Source of the DNA: Glandiceps talaboti
Taxonomy: Eukaryota > Hemichordata > Enteropneusta > Spengelidae
Length of the DNA: 14,500 bases
Assembly: GCF_964340395.1 (NCBI RefSeq)
Contig: NC_135551.1
Span: 24,009,003-24,023,502, forward strand
Direction: 5' to 3'
Under the pieces are notes generated by a model that did no database searches, had not been told where the DNA came from, and saw nothing but the letters and a program-made list of their open reading frames with translations. Shown here in pieces: positions 1 to 8,685 of this stretch (position 1 is its first letter; each line of letters starts with the position of its first letter). Made by a program: the position numbers and the translations under genes.

Positions 1-666
1 TCTTCGATGTTTCTGTGTAAGTGGTCAAAACTGTTGTCTGTCTATCATATGATAGCAAATACATAAAAAGGTATCAAAATGAAAACAATATCAATTTTAG
101 GGTATTTTATTTGTAAATGTCGTCAAGTAAGCACGGCCTAAAGCAGACATCTAATACTACATTACCAACATATCGGTATTATTGTTATTCACCACATGCC
201 CTCTATCACTCCTGATGACAGTCAATTTGTCCGATCTGCCAAATCACTATTTACCAAAACCTCATAGGAATTATATACACTGACAAAGCTAATGTCTAAT
301 AGATATTTCGTAATATTTTTCTTCATTCAGCCAAGCAAAATATGAGTGACCTAAGGGGCCTTGTCACTACTAGTCACTAGTCACTAGATACGTAGTCACA
401 ACACCTTCCGTCACAAGTATTTTATGGCTGAATGATGAAGAATATTGGGGGACTAATATAATTATACCTCCTCTATCATAATTTATGAAAAATTGGGAAA
501 AATAATGGCGATTTGACTCATATTTCAAGCACCACAGAACCAGTGATGAAGACACAGGTTGTTATTACATAAAGCACCTGGGGTATATAATCCATATTTT
601 CTGTTCAGAGACAATAACTTGGCCAGTGCATGATCTAAACTGTGTTTATCTGTTTATTACACATAG
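1..666 (+). other. Probable intron of the Scm-like gene (partial)
   Basis: This lies just upstream of the SAM-domain exon. It ends in a pyrimidine-rich stretch and the acceptor TTACACATAG at 657-666. No coding exon is visible in it, so the preceding exon probably lies left of the window. The acceptor falls after the first base of a codon (phase 1). The stretch holds a fold-back repeat around 311-450 and otherwise AT-rich unique-looking sequence. The intron assignment is inferred from the exon that follows. Confidence 0.6.
311..450. repeat. Imperfect fold-back repeat with TAGTCAC tandem core
   Basis: The left arm contains TTCATTCAGCCA (322-333) followed by AAAATATGAGTGACC. The right arm, read in reverse complement from about 450 leftward, gives TTCATCATTCAGCCATAAAA and then TACTTGTGAC, so the two arms align with small gaps over roughly 70 bp. 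The apex is a short direct repeat of TAGTCAC (about 371-386). This is typical of a decayed fold-back MITE. No target duplication is evident. Part of the left arm, CTAAGGGGCCTTGTCACTAC (351-370), recurs as a diverged direct copy near 2074-2100. Confidence 0.5.
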
Positions 667-800
667 CTGCCAGTTCCACCACTATAGCCGATAGTAAACC
701 CAGTGGTAATCCTTGTGATTGGAATATTGAAGATGTTATTAAATACATTGCAGACACAGATCCTGCATTAGCTTCCTATACAGAGCTTTTCAGGAAACAT
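667..800 (+). CDS. Scm: Scm-like Polycomb protein, penultimate exon (N-terminal half of C-terminal SAM domain)
   Basis: This is an internal exon bordered by the acceptor ACATAG and the strong donor CAT|GTAAGTATT at 801. It begins with two bases of a split codon and ends on a codon boundary (phase 0). It encodes a Ser/Thr/Pro-rich linker (ASSTTIADSKPSGNP) and then the first half of a SAM domain, from the Cys-Asp-Trp start of helix 1 (DWNIEDVIKYI) through DPALASYTELFRKH. The tryptophan, the 'DP.LA' turn and the 'LFRKH' end are hallmarks of the Scm/SCMH1/SCML2 SAM domain. In that family the SAM domain is C-terminal, forms head-to-tail polymers, and binds the Polyhomeotic SAM to couple Scm to PRC1 on chromatin. 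The MBT repeats and zinc fingers expected upstream would lie left of the window. SFMBT and L3MBTL SAM domains fit less well. Reading through the donor meets a stop at 843-845, so splicing is needed. Single-copy 'Scm' is the usual invertebrate name; orthology is inferred. Confidence 0.88.
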
Positions 801-1369
801 GTAAGTATTTTAATTTTTTTGTGTCTCATGCATTTTAGGATCTAAATGTGTGTATCTTCTATATTCTGGAAACACCTCTAGAGTCAAGCACATTGCAGGA
901 ACAGATCCAGTGCAAAGTGTCTCACATTCTTTACATAAATATGAGTAAAAATTGTACTTTAAAGTTTCGTAATATGCTGGCTGTTAACTAATGTGATAGC
1001 CTATGCCATGTGCTTCAATCTATAACTGTATCGCTGTAATTTCAGAAATTCCATTTTTACATTGTAACAATGATGATACAGACAATGATGATACAATGAC
1101 TGTGGACAGTTACTCATAGTGCTAGTAAACAAGTTAGCAGTTTTACTTGCAATGCTAACTTATTTTCTTTTGATATTAATTTTGTGGAATGGTACTTTGG
1201 TTCTTCCATGTATTATTCACTACAACTGCCCACTTTATGAATACAAAATTGTTCTCACCTTAAAAAATAAAACACATGCATGCATGTGCACGCACGCATG
1301 CACAGACAGGCAGGTGTGCATACATATGTATATACACAAGTACATACGTACACATAGACAGGGACACGC

Positions 1370-1426
<57 letters not shown>

Positions 1427-1523
1427 TACATTATATCTAAGTTTCACATTCCTTTATGTTTCATCCAGTCACAATCTGTACGAATTATAAACACAGTCGC
1501 CTTTTCTTGTGTATTCTTTTCAG
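801..1523 (+). other. Intron of Scm-like gene (723 bp, phase 0)
   Basis: The donor GTAAGTATT at 801 and the acceptor GTATTCTTTTCAG ending at 1523 are both textbook. The intron splits the SAM domain between '...FRKH' and 'EIDGK...' without breaking a codon. It contains a 15-bp tandem duplication (ACAATGATGATACAG, about 1069-1098) and a CA-rich microsatellite. The six-frame reading across the CA tract is repeat-driven and not a gene. Confidence 0.85.
1270..1432. repeat. CA-rich microsatellite, pure (CA)23 core at 1375-1420
   Basis: An impure purine/pyrimidine-alternating stretch (CATGCATGTGCACGCACGCATG..., then ACATACGTACACATAG) leads into an uninterrupted (CA)n run of 46 bp at 1375-1420, followed by TATACATACA. 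Long CA runs like this are expected to be length-polymorphic and can adopt Z-DNA. It sits about 100 bp upstream of the 3' splice site of the Scm-like intron. Confidence 0.97.
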
Positions 1524-1646
1524 GAAATTGATGGAAAAGCCTTGCTGTTATTGAATAGTGACATGATGATGAAGTATATGGGACTAAAACTGGGCCCAGC
1601 TTTAAAACTCTGCCACGTCATTGATAAACTTAAAAACAAGAAATAA
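1524..1646 (+). CDS. Scm: Scm-like Polycomb protein, terminal exon (C-terminal half of SAM domain and stop)
   Basis: The exon opens in phase 0 after TTCTTTTCAG and runs 40 codons to TAA at 1644-1646. It encodes EIDGKALLLL, then NSDMMMKYMGLKLGPALKL, then CHVIDKLKNKK. This is SAM helices 3 to 5, with the long C-terminal helix that forms one face of the polymer contact (the end-helix surface in studied family members). The 'SDMMMKYMGLKLGPALKL' stretch is nearly invariant in Scm/SCMH1/SCML2 proteins and separates them from SFMBT and L3MBTL relatives. The protein stops a few residues after the SAM domain, as family members usually do, so this is the true C-terminus. No frameshift or missing core residue is visible, so the gene looks intact at this end. 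Only the last 84 or so residues are in the window. The gene name rests on motif recognition. Confidence 0.92.
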   Translation, partial: EIDGKALLLLNSDMMMKYMGLKLGPALKLCHVIDKLKNKK

Positions 1647-2400
1647 GAGAGCACAATTGTAATGCAGGTGAAAAGAAACCAGCTTGTTAAAACTGTTCAA
1701 CCACTTGCAGAAATAATTCAAACCACAATGATTTGTAAGTTAATAGTCTGTAAAAAAGAAACATTTTTTTTTTTGAATCCATATGTCTCCATCTTTAATC
1801 ATCATAAGGTGACAGTCAGTTGAGTTGTCATCTTGTCGGTAACCAATATGAACATTTCACAAACAAAACATATTCATAGCAGCCAAACAAAGTGAAAGGG
1901 ATGAGGTAAAAAAAAAAAAAAACAGGTGCTAAGTTCATGCATTATAAGTAGTGTAGAAGCCATTTAAATGTCATCCCAAATTATCTAGACACATCATATG
2001 GCCAAATATTATTACTTGAAAATATTACTAACTACCCCCCAGCATATTTCTAAGTCTTAGGAATTCCAAGTAGCTTAAGGGGCTTTGTTACTACAAGTCA
2101 AGGCTTAAGTGGCCCTATAACTAAGTCATACATGATGACAGAGAACTTGACTAAAGTTTAAAAAAAAAATTTTTGATAAATACTTAAGGACGTCAAAGAA
2201 GTAGAAACTTATATTTGGTGCAAACAAAGTGTAAGAAATTTCAAGAAACATAAGGGATGAAATTTTGTGAGTATGATTTCGGTGCTAAGAAACTACAGTG
2301 ATATACATCATTATGTATGACTGCAAAATTAATTTATATATTTTTTATTTTAATACTATCACTTGATATGTGGTGCACTATCATTATCACCGTTATTTAG
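1647..2400 (+). other. Probable 3' UTR and 3' flank of the Scm-like gene
   Basis: The 3' UTR begins directly after the TAA. There is no AATAAA in the first kilobase; the first canonical hexamer on this strand is at 2956-2961. The transcript may therefore use a variant signal earlier, or have a 3' UTR of about 1.3 kb that includes the 2401-2760 inverted repeat. The stretch also contains poly(A) runs (1909-1922, 2160-2169) and a copy of a short repeat at about 2074-2100 shared with 351-370. No other gene is seen. The UTR extent is inferred. Confidence 0.4.
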
Positions 2401-2760
2401 AGATGACCAGAATGTTGTTTTATCAGCGGTGGACAATTAAAACGGACTTTGAAGGGGACGGAAATGTTCTCTTTATCACATATATAAATTCTGTTACATG
2501 AACACTTAACCACAGTATTGGACAGCAGGATGCAATGCGTAAGGAAATGTAAAGTACAGCAAAGCCACCTGTTAACCAGTACAGACTTTAGTATCGTGTT
2601 TTATACAGCATGTGTATTTGTGTGTGTTGTATCCTGCTGTGTGCTGTGGCCACGTGTGTCTGTAAGCAAACTGATATTATGATAAAGAAAAGATTTCTAA
2701 GCACCTTCAAAGCCAGTTGTACTTGTCTACCACCGATAAAACAATATTCTGATCAGAGTC
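2401..2760. mobile_element. Long inverted repeat / fold-back MITE (about 360 bp)
   Basis: The left arm (about 2403-2545) and the reverse complement of the right arm (about 2615-2758) align almost end to end. Shared blocks in order are CAGAAT.TTGTTTTATC, GGT.GACAA, CTTTGAAGG, CTTTATCA and ACAGCAGGAT.CAA. By eye about three quarters of positions match over roughly 140 bp per arm, leaving a loop of about 70 bp. It encodes no protein. This architecture fits a fold-back type non-autonomous DNA transposon. I could not find a convincing target-site duplication at the ends. Confidence 0.75.
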
Positions 2761-3628
2761 AACTTTAATATACGACACTGGTAATCCAGCCTTCAGTGTA
2801 CTAAGATAAGACACAAACTAAATGTATTGTTCTTCAATGTGTTAGATTACTCAAATGAGTGACCAGTTCCTCATGTGTGATTCTAATCACCCTGTGATTA
2901 ACATAGCATAAACATTGGAAGTCCCAAAACAGCACTTCATGTTCGTGGAACTCTAAATAAACTAGTTTTCAGAGACACCTCCCTACTGAGACTGTAATTA
3001 AACCGTCGTCCATTCAATCAACGCGTTGCGACAATACTTTTAATTCGTGTCTATCTTAGAAAACCAAAGTTTCAGCTACCAGGGTAATAATGGTGATAAT
3101 GATTGTAATACATTTTGTTATCATTGTATTAAAATTGAAATGAAAATACTTTGAGTCACAATTCACTATAACATTATTATATATTAAGACGATGAACAAA
3201 TTGACACTCGTCCACCTAAGAGCAGTATTCATATGTCTAGACTAACATCATCAATCACAACTCATAATTTGTCGTTTAAATATTCAACAATGCAGGTGAT
3301 ACCATACTAATACAGAGCAGTACTTGTATAATATACGGAGTGATATCACAGTCTCTATCAAATCTTTAGTTTGATACAAAACACATTCAAAACAAATTTT
3401 TAAATCCATATGAAAGTTCAATTCATAATTGTTGATTCTGTTCGTCTCTGAGATGCTTATTGATAATATGCAGGTGAAGCAGATCAGAATCTTATAATTA
3501 TAACCCACCAGTACTTTTTAACGGCATTAATTAATACTATTTGGCTAAACGTTTCCAGTCTGACTATTTCTCCTACCAAGAAATTATCTCCTTTTTCAAA
3601 CTACTTTTTTCTGTAAAAGTACTCATTA
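2761..3628. other. Intergenic, AT-rich; no gene seen
   Basis: No ORF with recognisable homology and no splice-bordered exon stands out. It includes the first canonical AATAAA after the Scm-like stop (2956-2961, within CTCTAAATAAACTAG), which could be the gene's distal poly(A) signal. A minus-strand open frame at 3284-3508 has low-complexity hydrophobic composition and no recognisable domain. Confidence 0.5.
2956..2961 (+). promoter_or_regulatory. Candidate distal poly(A) signal (AATAAA)
   Basis: This is the first exact AATAAA downstream of the Scm-like stop codon on the plus strand, 1.3 kb away. A GT-rich downstream element is not obvious. It is offered only as the nearest canonical hexamer. 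Confidence 0.25.
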
Positions 3629-3796
3629 CCCCCTTAATGATCACAGATGTGGTAATAAATGCTATATCTACCCCCTTAATGATCACAGATGTGGTAATAA
3701 ATGCTATATCTACCCCCTTAATGATCACAGATGTGGTAATAAATGCTATATCTTCCCCCTTAATGATCACAGATGTGGTAATAAATGCTAAATCTA
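3629..3796. repeat. 42-bp minisatellite, four near-identical copies
   Basis: Units start with CCCCC at 3629, 3671, 3713 and 3755, an exact 42-bp period. Each reads CCCCCTTAATGATCACAGAT, then GTGGTAATAAATGC, then TATATCTA. Copies differ at one or two positions (TATCTT at the end of copy 3, AAATCT at the end of copy 4), and a degraded fifth start (TACCCTATATA) follows. Because 42 is divisible by three, open frames appear on both strands (3541-3894 plus, 3573-3842 minus). These are by-products of the repeat. Such low divergence implies recent expansion or homogenisation. Confidence 0.97.
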
Positions 3797-4069
3797 CCCT
3801 ATATATTAACATATCAAAGGAGCTGATAAGAAGTCGTTTCAAATACTTGAGGTGTAAGTTTAAACGGGATCTAGCCCTGCACCATTTTCGTTAGTTACTC
3901 AAGTGCTACATGTTGATGAGTAAAATCGTGATTCATTAAAAAAAATATATGCCCCGATAAGATATGGATAATAGCAATAGTCCTGACATTCTTATTGGAT
4001 ACATAACTCTCTGGTGATACATGTAATTACAGCCCAGACCATGGCTGTATGACGTATAGTGATGGCTGT
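3797..4069. other. Intergenic; no feature seen
   Basis: AT-rich sequence between two tandem arrays, with no open frame, hairpin or recognisable repeat that I can support. Confidence 0.5.
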
Positions 4070-4240
4070 TACCAATTCCTGGATTTATTTAGAACTTCCA
4101 ATGAAACAAGTGATAAATTGCCAGATTACGAAATTTGCAATTAAACGAGTGACAACTCTCACTAATTCCCAGATTTATGCAGAAATTCCAACTGAATAAC
4201 TAAGAGGGCTGTTGATACAGAAATTCCAATGAAGACAAAG
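4070..4240. repeat. Degenerate 45-bp tandem array (about four copies)
   Basis: Related segments begin near 4071 (ACCAATTCCTGGATTTAT), 4115 (AAATTGCCAGATTACG), 4161 (ACTAATTCCCAGATTTATGC) and about 4206 (GGCTGTTGATACAG). Each is followed by a variant of AGAAATTCCAATGAA. The spacing of 44 to 46 bp and the ordered sub-motifs support an old tandem array that has diverged strongly. Confidence 0.6.
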
Positions 4241-4689
4241 TCCAAATATAAAACACTGTAGGAGACATAGTATTAATTACAATATATAGTTATCATTAAG
4301 AGTAGAACTTTCATCAAATCAAACAAAAAAGTTAAGCGATAAGAACCCATTTTCACAGTATACAATAACAAGTTATGGGTGAGGTCTGAATAATTAGAAA
4401 TATCACATAGACAAACTATCTAATGAAAGAAAGATGATGAACAGATGTAATCAAATCTAATCTAATCTAATCTTATGTTCTGCTATCTCTACTATCTAAC
4501 TAATATTGTTCACCACCATCATTACAATAAAGAAAACTTATAACATTGTTCTTAAAAAACCTTGTGCCAAAATACCTAGCAACTTTTTTCTAATTAAAAA
4601 ATAAAACCTAGCTATGGACACATAACTGATAATCTGTCAGGAGAAATAATATTGTACAGATTGTGCCTTCCCATTGTTTACTCTCTTGC
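4241..4689. other. Intergenic, with a short (AATCT)4 tract
   Basis: AT-rich non-coding DNA. The only ordered element is four copies of AATCT at 4454-4473. No gene or exon is recognisable. Confidence 0.5.
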
Positions 4690-5030
4690 CATTGGCTGCT
4701 AGAGACCTTTAAGAACATTATAAACCAATCAGATAGTAGATCTTATAATTTGAAATAATTTATAGTTGTGACATGCTAGTAAACACTTATTACATTGGCT
4801 GTTAGAAACTGCTTACTAAGACATAGATAAAGTTAACCAATCAATGTAAGATCTTGTAATTTACAAAAAAATCTACAGTTTTGTCAAGCTATAAACTTTA
4901 ACTCCATTGGTTGCCACAAGCTGCCATCAACAGCATATGGTTAGGTAAACCAATCAGAAAGTAGGTCTCATAATTGTTATGGGATCTCAAGTAATGACAA
5001 GTTATATAAACTCAGATCTCATTGGCTGCA
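4690..5030. repeat. Diverged tandem array of about 112 bp with paired CCAAT boxes
   Basis: ATTGGCTG/ATTGGTTG occurs at 4691, 4794, 4916 and 5021. A forward AACCAATCA-type box follows each of the first three at 4725, 4837 and 4950. Between the forward box and the next ATTGG lie variants of AGTAGATCTTATAATTT and of a GACA(A/T)G.TATAAAC motif, in the same order. This gives three full units of about 103 to 122 bp plus the start of a fourth. Each unit carries an inverted pair of CCAAT boxes about 30 bp apart. The repeat is seen in the sequence; NF-Y binding would be inference. Confidence 0.7.
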
Positions 5031-5840
5031 CAAAATTAAAGTCGGTCATGTATCATGGGTCTTTTGATTACAATTGGTGTGAGGTTTTGACAAGCTGGTG
5101 AATTCCTTAGTTTCATTGTAGACAGTGGAATACATACCCACTGTGTATTATTGCATTATGTCTTATGTTCGTTTATGTTCAAATATGTTCATTTTATGTT
5201 CAAGTCCATGAAATTAACTTTCAAATACTACTGCCATTTTTATATAAGAAGAAAATATTATTTTTTCTAAACATTGGAATTAAATATCCACTGATATAAA
5301 ACACTCCTTTTTTCAACGTGAAAAATTTGTGTTACCTCGTGATGTTACCATGGAGACATTGATGTGTGTGATGCAAGGTCAAAGGTTAGATGAGTGAAAG
5401 GAACCATATATTTTAGAAAGGATGGATGGTTATGTAGATTTCATTGTATTCAAGAAATGAAGTAAATCTGCTTGCATAAAGTTAATTTCGATATCGGTAC
5501 TCAATGGTGAAATTGAAAAGATGTGTAGTGTCGTACATGGAGGAATCGTTTGAGTTATAACAGTTCCAATTGTACCAAGACAAATAGGGAGGTCATATCA
5601 CAGGGAACAGGACAAATTTTCTTATTTTCTCTATATTTCGTATAAAGTTTTAAATATTGCCATCATAACTATTGTTTCCTCTCGCTCATTTTGCCTATTT
5701 CTGACAGTTATCACTGTTTTGTTTTTTATCAAAGTTTACCAGCTTTGCATTAATTAGTAGATTGCTAATCCTAGAACCAATTCACGGGCTAATTGCCAAT
5801 TAGCACATTGCTCAGTGAGTGTAAGCAAGTACTGCTCCAA
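5031..5840. other. Intergenic; short 10-bp repeat and an X-box-like palindrome
   Basis: At 5161-5202 the motif TTATGTTC recurs about every 10 bp (four units, the third ATATGTTC). At 5344-5357 the sequence GTTACCATGGAGAC resembles the RFX X-box palindrome (GTTRCCATGGYAAC) with two differences. The same core, as GATGTTACCACGGAG, lies inverted at about 6252-6266. No gene is seen. Confidence 0.5.
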
Positions 5841-5841
5841 C

Positions 5842-5889
5842 CATAGACCCTCCACCATATACAACTGTATGGTTGGTGAAGGGTCTATG
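5842..5889. repeat. Short hairpin with CATAGACCCT arms
   Basis: CATAGACCCTCCACCA at 5842-5857 is matched by the reverse complement of TGGTGAAGGGTCTATG ending at 5889, with one mismatch over 16 bp and a loop of about 16 bp. The stem would be stable in DNA or RNA. The core CCATAGACCC recurs as one arm of another hairpin at 14262-14292. Confidence 0.7.
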
Positions 5890-6151
5890 CTCCAACTAAT
5901 GGAAGTACTCCATGAGTGTTTTTTCCTTTGTCATCATCCATAATGTCAAACAAAGGTTGTGTAATCAGAGAGATTTTGTCTCATGTATCAATGTCGTGTA
6001 CTATGAATAGTCAATGTCCATTTTCTCCTGTCTTGTATTTTCATCAATTAATATCACTTTATGTTATTATGAGTAGACATTGCCTTTTATTGTGTTATGA
6101 CCTTGCTCGTGAATTGTAGGACCATCAGTGAACAACACAATACATATAGTA

Positions 6152-6194
<43 letters not shown>

Positions 6195-7199
6195 GGAATT
6201 GTGTCTTCAAACACGGGAGACTTGTTGTTATTAGGCTTATAAACACAGCATCTCCGTGGTAACATCACTTACCCTTAGACTTTATATACTAGTGTTATGT
6301 AACACGGTTATTTTCTGCTTGATGTCAAGGGCATTCTAAGACATTACATGTACACAATGAGATGTGAGCACATACTGTACAACTGGAGTATTGCAACACT
6401 TTTGAAACAAGTGCAAGCAAGATATACAAATGTTGACATTCTTGTGCTTCAGTTGCCGAGAACACTTCCACGGAGAAGAAGAAGAAAAGTAAATTTTGCG
6501 AAATATAATTTTGTACCCTTCAAAACAAAAAGAATTGAGGCAATAAAAGTGCCAATGTATTTCCTTTATCATAAAAAAAAAATTGAAATAAAATGTTGTA
6601 TATTGAGATAGATACCCGAGACAGTGTTTGAATTTTTCTTTTTTTTTTCCTCAGTTTATTTCACCTTCCAAAATTATGTCTGAAATATCCAACAAAAACT
6701 TATGAATGAGAAACCAACAGTGTAATCACATTGAAATCAGTTAAAATAAAGGGTATCTTTAAACCCGGCAAATAAAAAAAAAGTACAATTTTTCTGGCTA
6801 CTAATGCCTGAACCACTATTCTATTTGCATATCTGTGCCTACATTGGCCAAAAACAGTCCGTCGATATATTCCAAAAAACTTAAGAAAATACCCTAATTA
6901 GACACAAAGTGGTCATTTTTTTTGACCAACTTGCCACGACCTTTATACTGAAACATACACATTGTTCTAATCTCATTTTGTGACATCGGAATTCATGTTG
7001 AAATTGAAATGTACGTACATCTACCAAACATAAGGTAGTAATCATAGGTCTTGTAATAAAATGAATACAAAATGACTGTGTTCATTTCAACTGTGTGATT
7101 CTAAACATTCTATGCATTTTTTATTTGAAATCTGTAACTACATGTACATTGTAAATAGTTTATGGTTGTTGATACTTAGACATGTGATCAATGGTGTCT
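5890..7199. other. Intergenic; GT microsatellite, no gene
   Basis: Open frames here (5916-6119 and 6348-6611 on plus, 6336-6572 on minus) overlap on both strands, have no recognisable domain and no paired splice signals. The one firm element is the GT microsatellite at 6154-6191. The remainder is AT-rich with homopolymer A/T runs. Confidence 0.55.
6154..6191. repeat. (GT)19 microsatellite
   Basis: An uninterrupted GT run of 38 bp, preceded by AGTAAGA and followed by AGGGGAATTG. It is a likely length-polymorphic locus. Confidence 0.97.
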
Positions 7200-7507
7200 T
7201 ACTACAGTGGCAGTCGAGGTTTCGGCGTACGAACTAAGACGCGAACGATTGTTGCGACATGTTGATTTACATTGAATGGCCGTTGAGTTAATTGGACTCG
7301 CAGTAGTGTGGCATTTTTGATGACTTCCATAATCTTGCAGTGTGCATTTTGTGGATTTCCAGTGTGTAAAATATCTTGATTACAGAGTGATTATATCCAC
7401 ACAACAGTCGCCATTATCGCCCTCTAGTGTTATATACCACATTGAAGAACAATAGTTTGAATTTGTGTGTGTCTCGGTAAGGCGATTCCTCAGTTGCCAC
7501 TGTAATA
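7200..7507. mobile_element. TA-flanked MITE of about 308 bp (mariner-like ends)
   Basis: The left end TACTACAGTGGCAGTCGAGG (7200-7219) matches the reverse complement of the right end CCTCAGTTGCCACTGTAATA (7488-7507), TATTACAGTGGCAACTGAGG, with three mismatches over 20 bp. Both ends carry TA at the outer edge, as expected for the TA target duplication of Tc1/mariner-type elements, and CAGTGGC-type termini also suit that group. There is no transposase ORF, so it would be non-autonomous. An imperfect CTCF-like core lies inside it at 7419-7430. The superfamily is inferred from the ends only. Confidence 0.65.
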
Positions 7508-7600
7508 TTTCTCACTTACTGATCCAAACTTTTCAATTCCTTGACATATTCAGATAAATAAGAGGGTTCAACCTATATGGATAAGTTATTCATATTTAGA

Positions 7601-7784
7601 AGCCAATCATGGTGAAATGCTAATCAGGCTCAGCCAATCATAGTGCATGAATTATATTATTCAGACAATTAATATTCATAAGGCATACTGTTCAGCCAAT
7701 CAGGATGTACTAATGAATGTCATCAGCCAATTGGAAAAGTATTGTTGTTTCATCAACCAATCACAATGCTCTACCAGTTTGTTC
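7601..7784. repeat. 31-bp tandem array of CCAAT boxes (six units)
   Basis: Units begin at 7601, 7632, 7663, 7694, 7725 and 7755, each opening with AGCCAATCA or a variant (AGACAATTA in unit 3, AGCCAATTG in unit 5, AACCAATCA in unit 6) and mostly ending in TC. The spacing is 31, 31, 31, 31 and 30 bp. The CCAAT start is much better conserved than the remaining 20 or so bases of each unit. Isolated CCAATCA/ATTGG boxes continue nearby at 7910 and 7985. Confidence 0.85.
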
Positions 7785-8570
7785 AAGTAAATGGACAGAA
7801 TATCAAACTGTCTAGTCTAAAAGACTGGTGTAAGATACCTACCACATAGACATCATTTTCTATCAAATGTGCATCATTGAACAAAGTTTGAAGTTGATGA
7901 CTGCATCCACCAATCAGATCATCAAAGTCAGAATGGTCTGAAACAGAAAGTCTGTGTGTGGCCTATAATGTTACAAACAATGTGATTGGTTGCAATCTAA
8001 GGATTTATGATTGCTCAAAGAATAAAGGATTATGGGTAAAAATGTAAGTTTTGGAGATCCTTAAATGGATACTATACTGGTATTAGTGTACAGTTTAAAC
8101 AAATTCTTGAAACAGTTCAGCGTTAAGAGCTTTTTTCTTCTGGTAGATTAATGTTGTTATTTTGCAATTCCTAGAGTTCAATGTATGCATGTTATTTGGA
8201 GGGAAAGGTATTGATCAGATTTGTGCCAATAACACAAATCACTGTTTTTTCTCTATAACAACACTGTTTGTTTAAAATCACTTTGTAAGGTGGTAGGTAC
8301 ATTTAGTTTTGTTGAATATTATGCTATTGTGGGTTTTTATTGTCTAAAGTTTGTGATTTGTCAGTTTTGTTTGGTCATGTGATGATCATCTGGTTGTAGA
8401 CATGTGACTATCACATGGTTTCTATTTCTTGTTTAACACAGGAGCAATCAATGCTTTATTGCAATAACTTTTTTGAAGAAAGAAAACTTAAAACAGGGTC
8501 TGTAATTGTAACTGCAACATAGAAGCTAGACTGTAAGATACATTGTGTCATTACACCCTCACCTGACAGC
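7785..8570. other. Intergenic; no gene seen
   Basis: AT-rich sequence with scattered CCAAT boxes at 7910 (forward) and 7985 (inverted). A 19-bp stretch GAGTTCAATGTATGCATGT at about 8174 is repeated exactly near 8845 inside the candidate TTAA element. No exon or RNA gene is recognised. Confidence 0.5.
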
Positions 8571-8635
8571 CTCATTGGTTGACCGACCGATGTGTGAGGG
8601 CGCCCCGTCACGACGTACCTTATAGGCTACATAGA
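8571..8635 (-). repeat. Dispersed repeat fragment with GGTACGTCGTGACGG core
   Basis: Read on the minus strand, this contains AAGGTACGTCGTGACGGGGC, then GCCCTCACACATCGGTC, then AACCAATGAGG. The plus strand at about 14430-14473 has the same series (AAGGTACGCCGTGACGG, GCCTTCATACATCGGTC, AACCCAC). It is therefore the same repeat family inserted in opposite orientations about 5.8 kb apart. Confidence 0.7.
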
Positions 8636-8685
8636 AGCCTCCAAATTGTTTTGTTAACATGAATGAAGCCATAGTAGTGTGAATA

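Noticed and set aside
370-555. Minus-strand 61-codon open frame
   Set aside because: Runs across the fold-back repeat; no recognisable domain.
1119-1490. Open frame rich in Thr/His across the CA microsatellite, and its minus-strand Cys/Val counterpart
   Set aside because: Created by the dinucleotide run inside an intron with clear splice sites; no domain.
667-1646. SFMBT or L3MBTL instead of Scm
   Set aside because: The SDMMMKYMGLKLGPALKL stretch and the immediate C-terminal stop fit Scm/SCMH1/SCML2 better than the SAM domains of those relatives.
3284-3508. Minus-strand 74-codon open frame
   Set aside because: AT-rich chance frame, no domain and no splice context.
3541-3894. Repeat protein with 14-residue units (and minus-strand counterpart 3573-3842)
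   Set aside because: A 42-bp minisatellite with period divisible by three opens frames on both strands; the unit is no known protein repeat and there is no transcript signal.
6336-6611. Overlapping open frames on both strands, one with an RRRRRK run
   Set aside because: Both strands are open over the same AT-rich bases; the Arg run comes from a GAAGAAGAAG-type stretch.
7601-7784. Regularly spaced repeats suggestive of a CRISPR array
   Set aside because: No constant repeat with unique spacers, no cas genes, and the window is from an animal genome; it is a degenerate tandem array.
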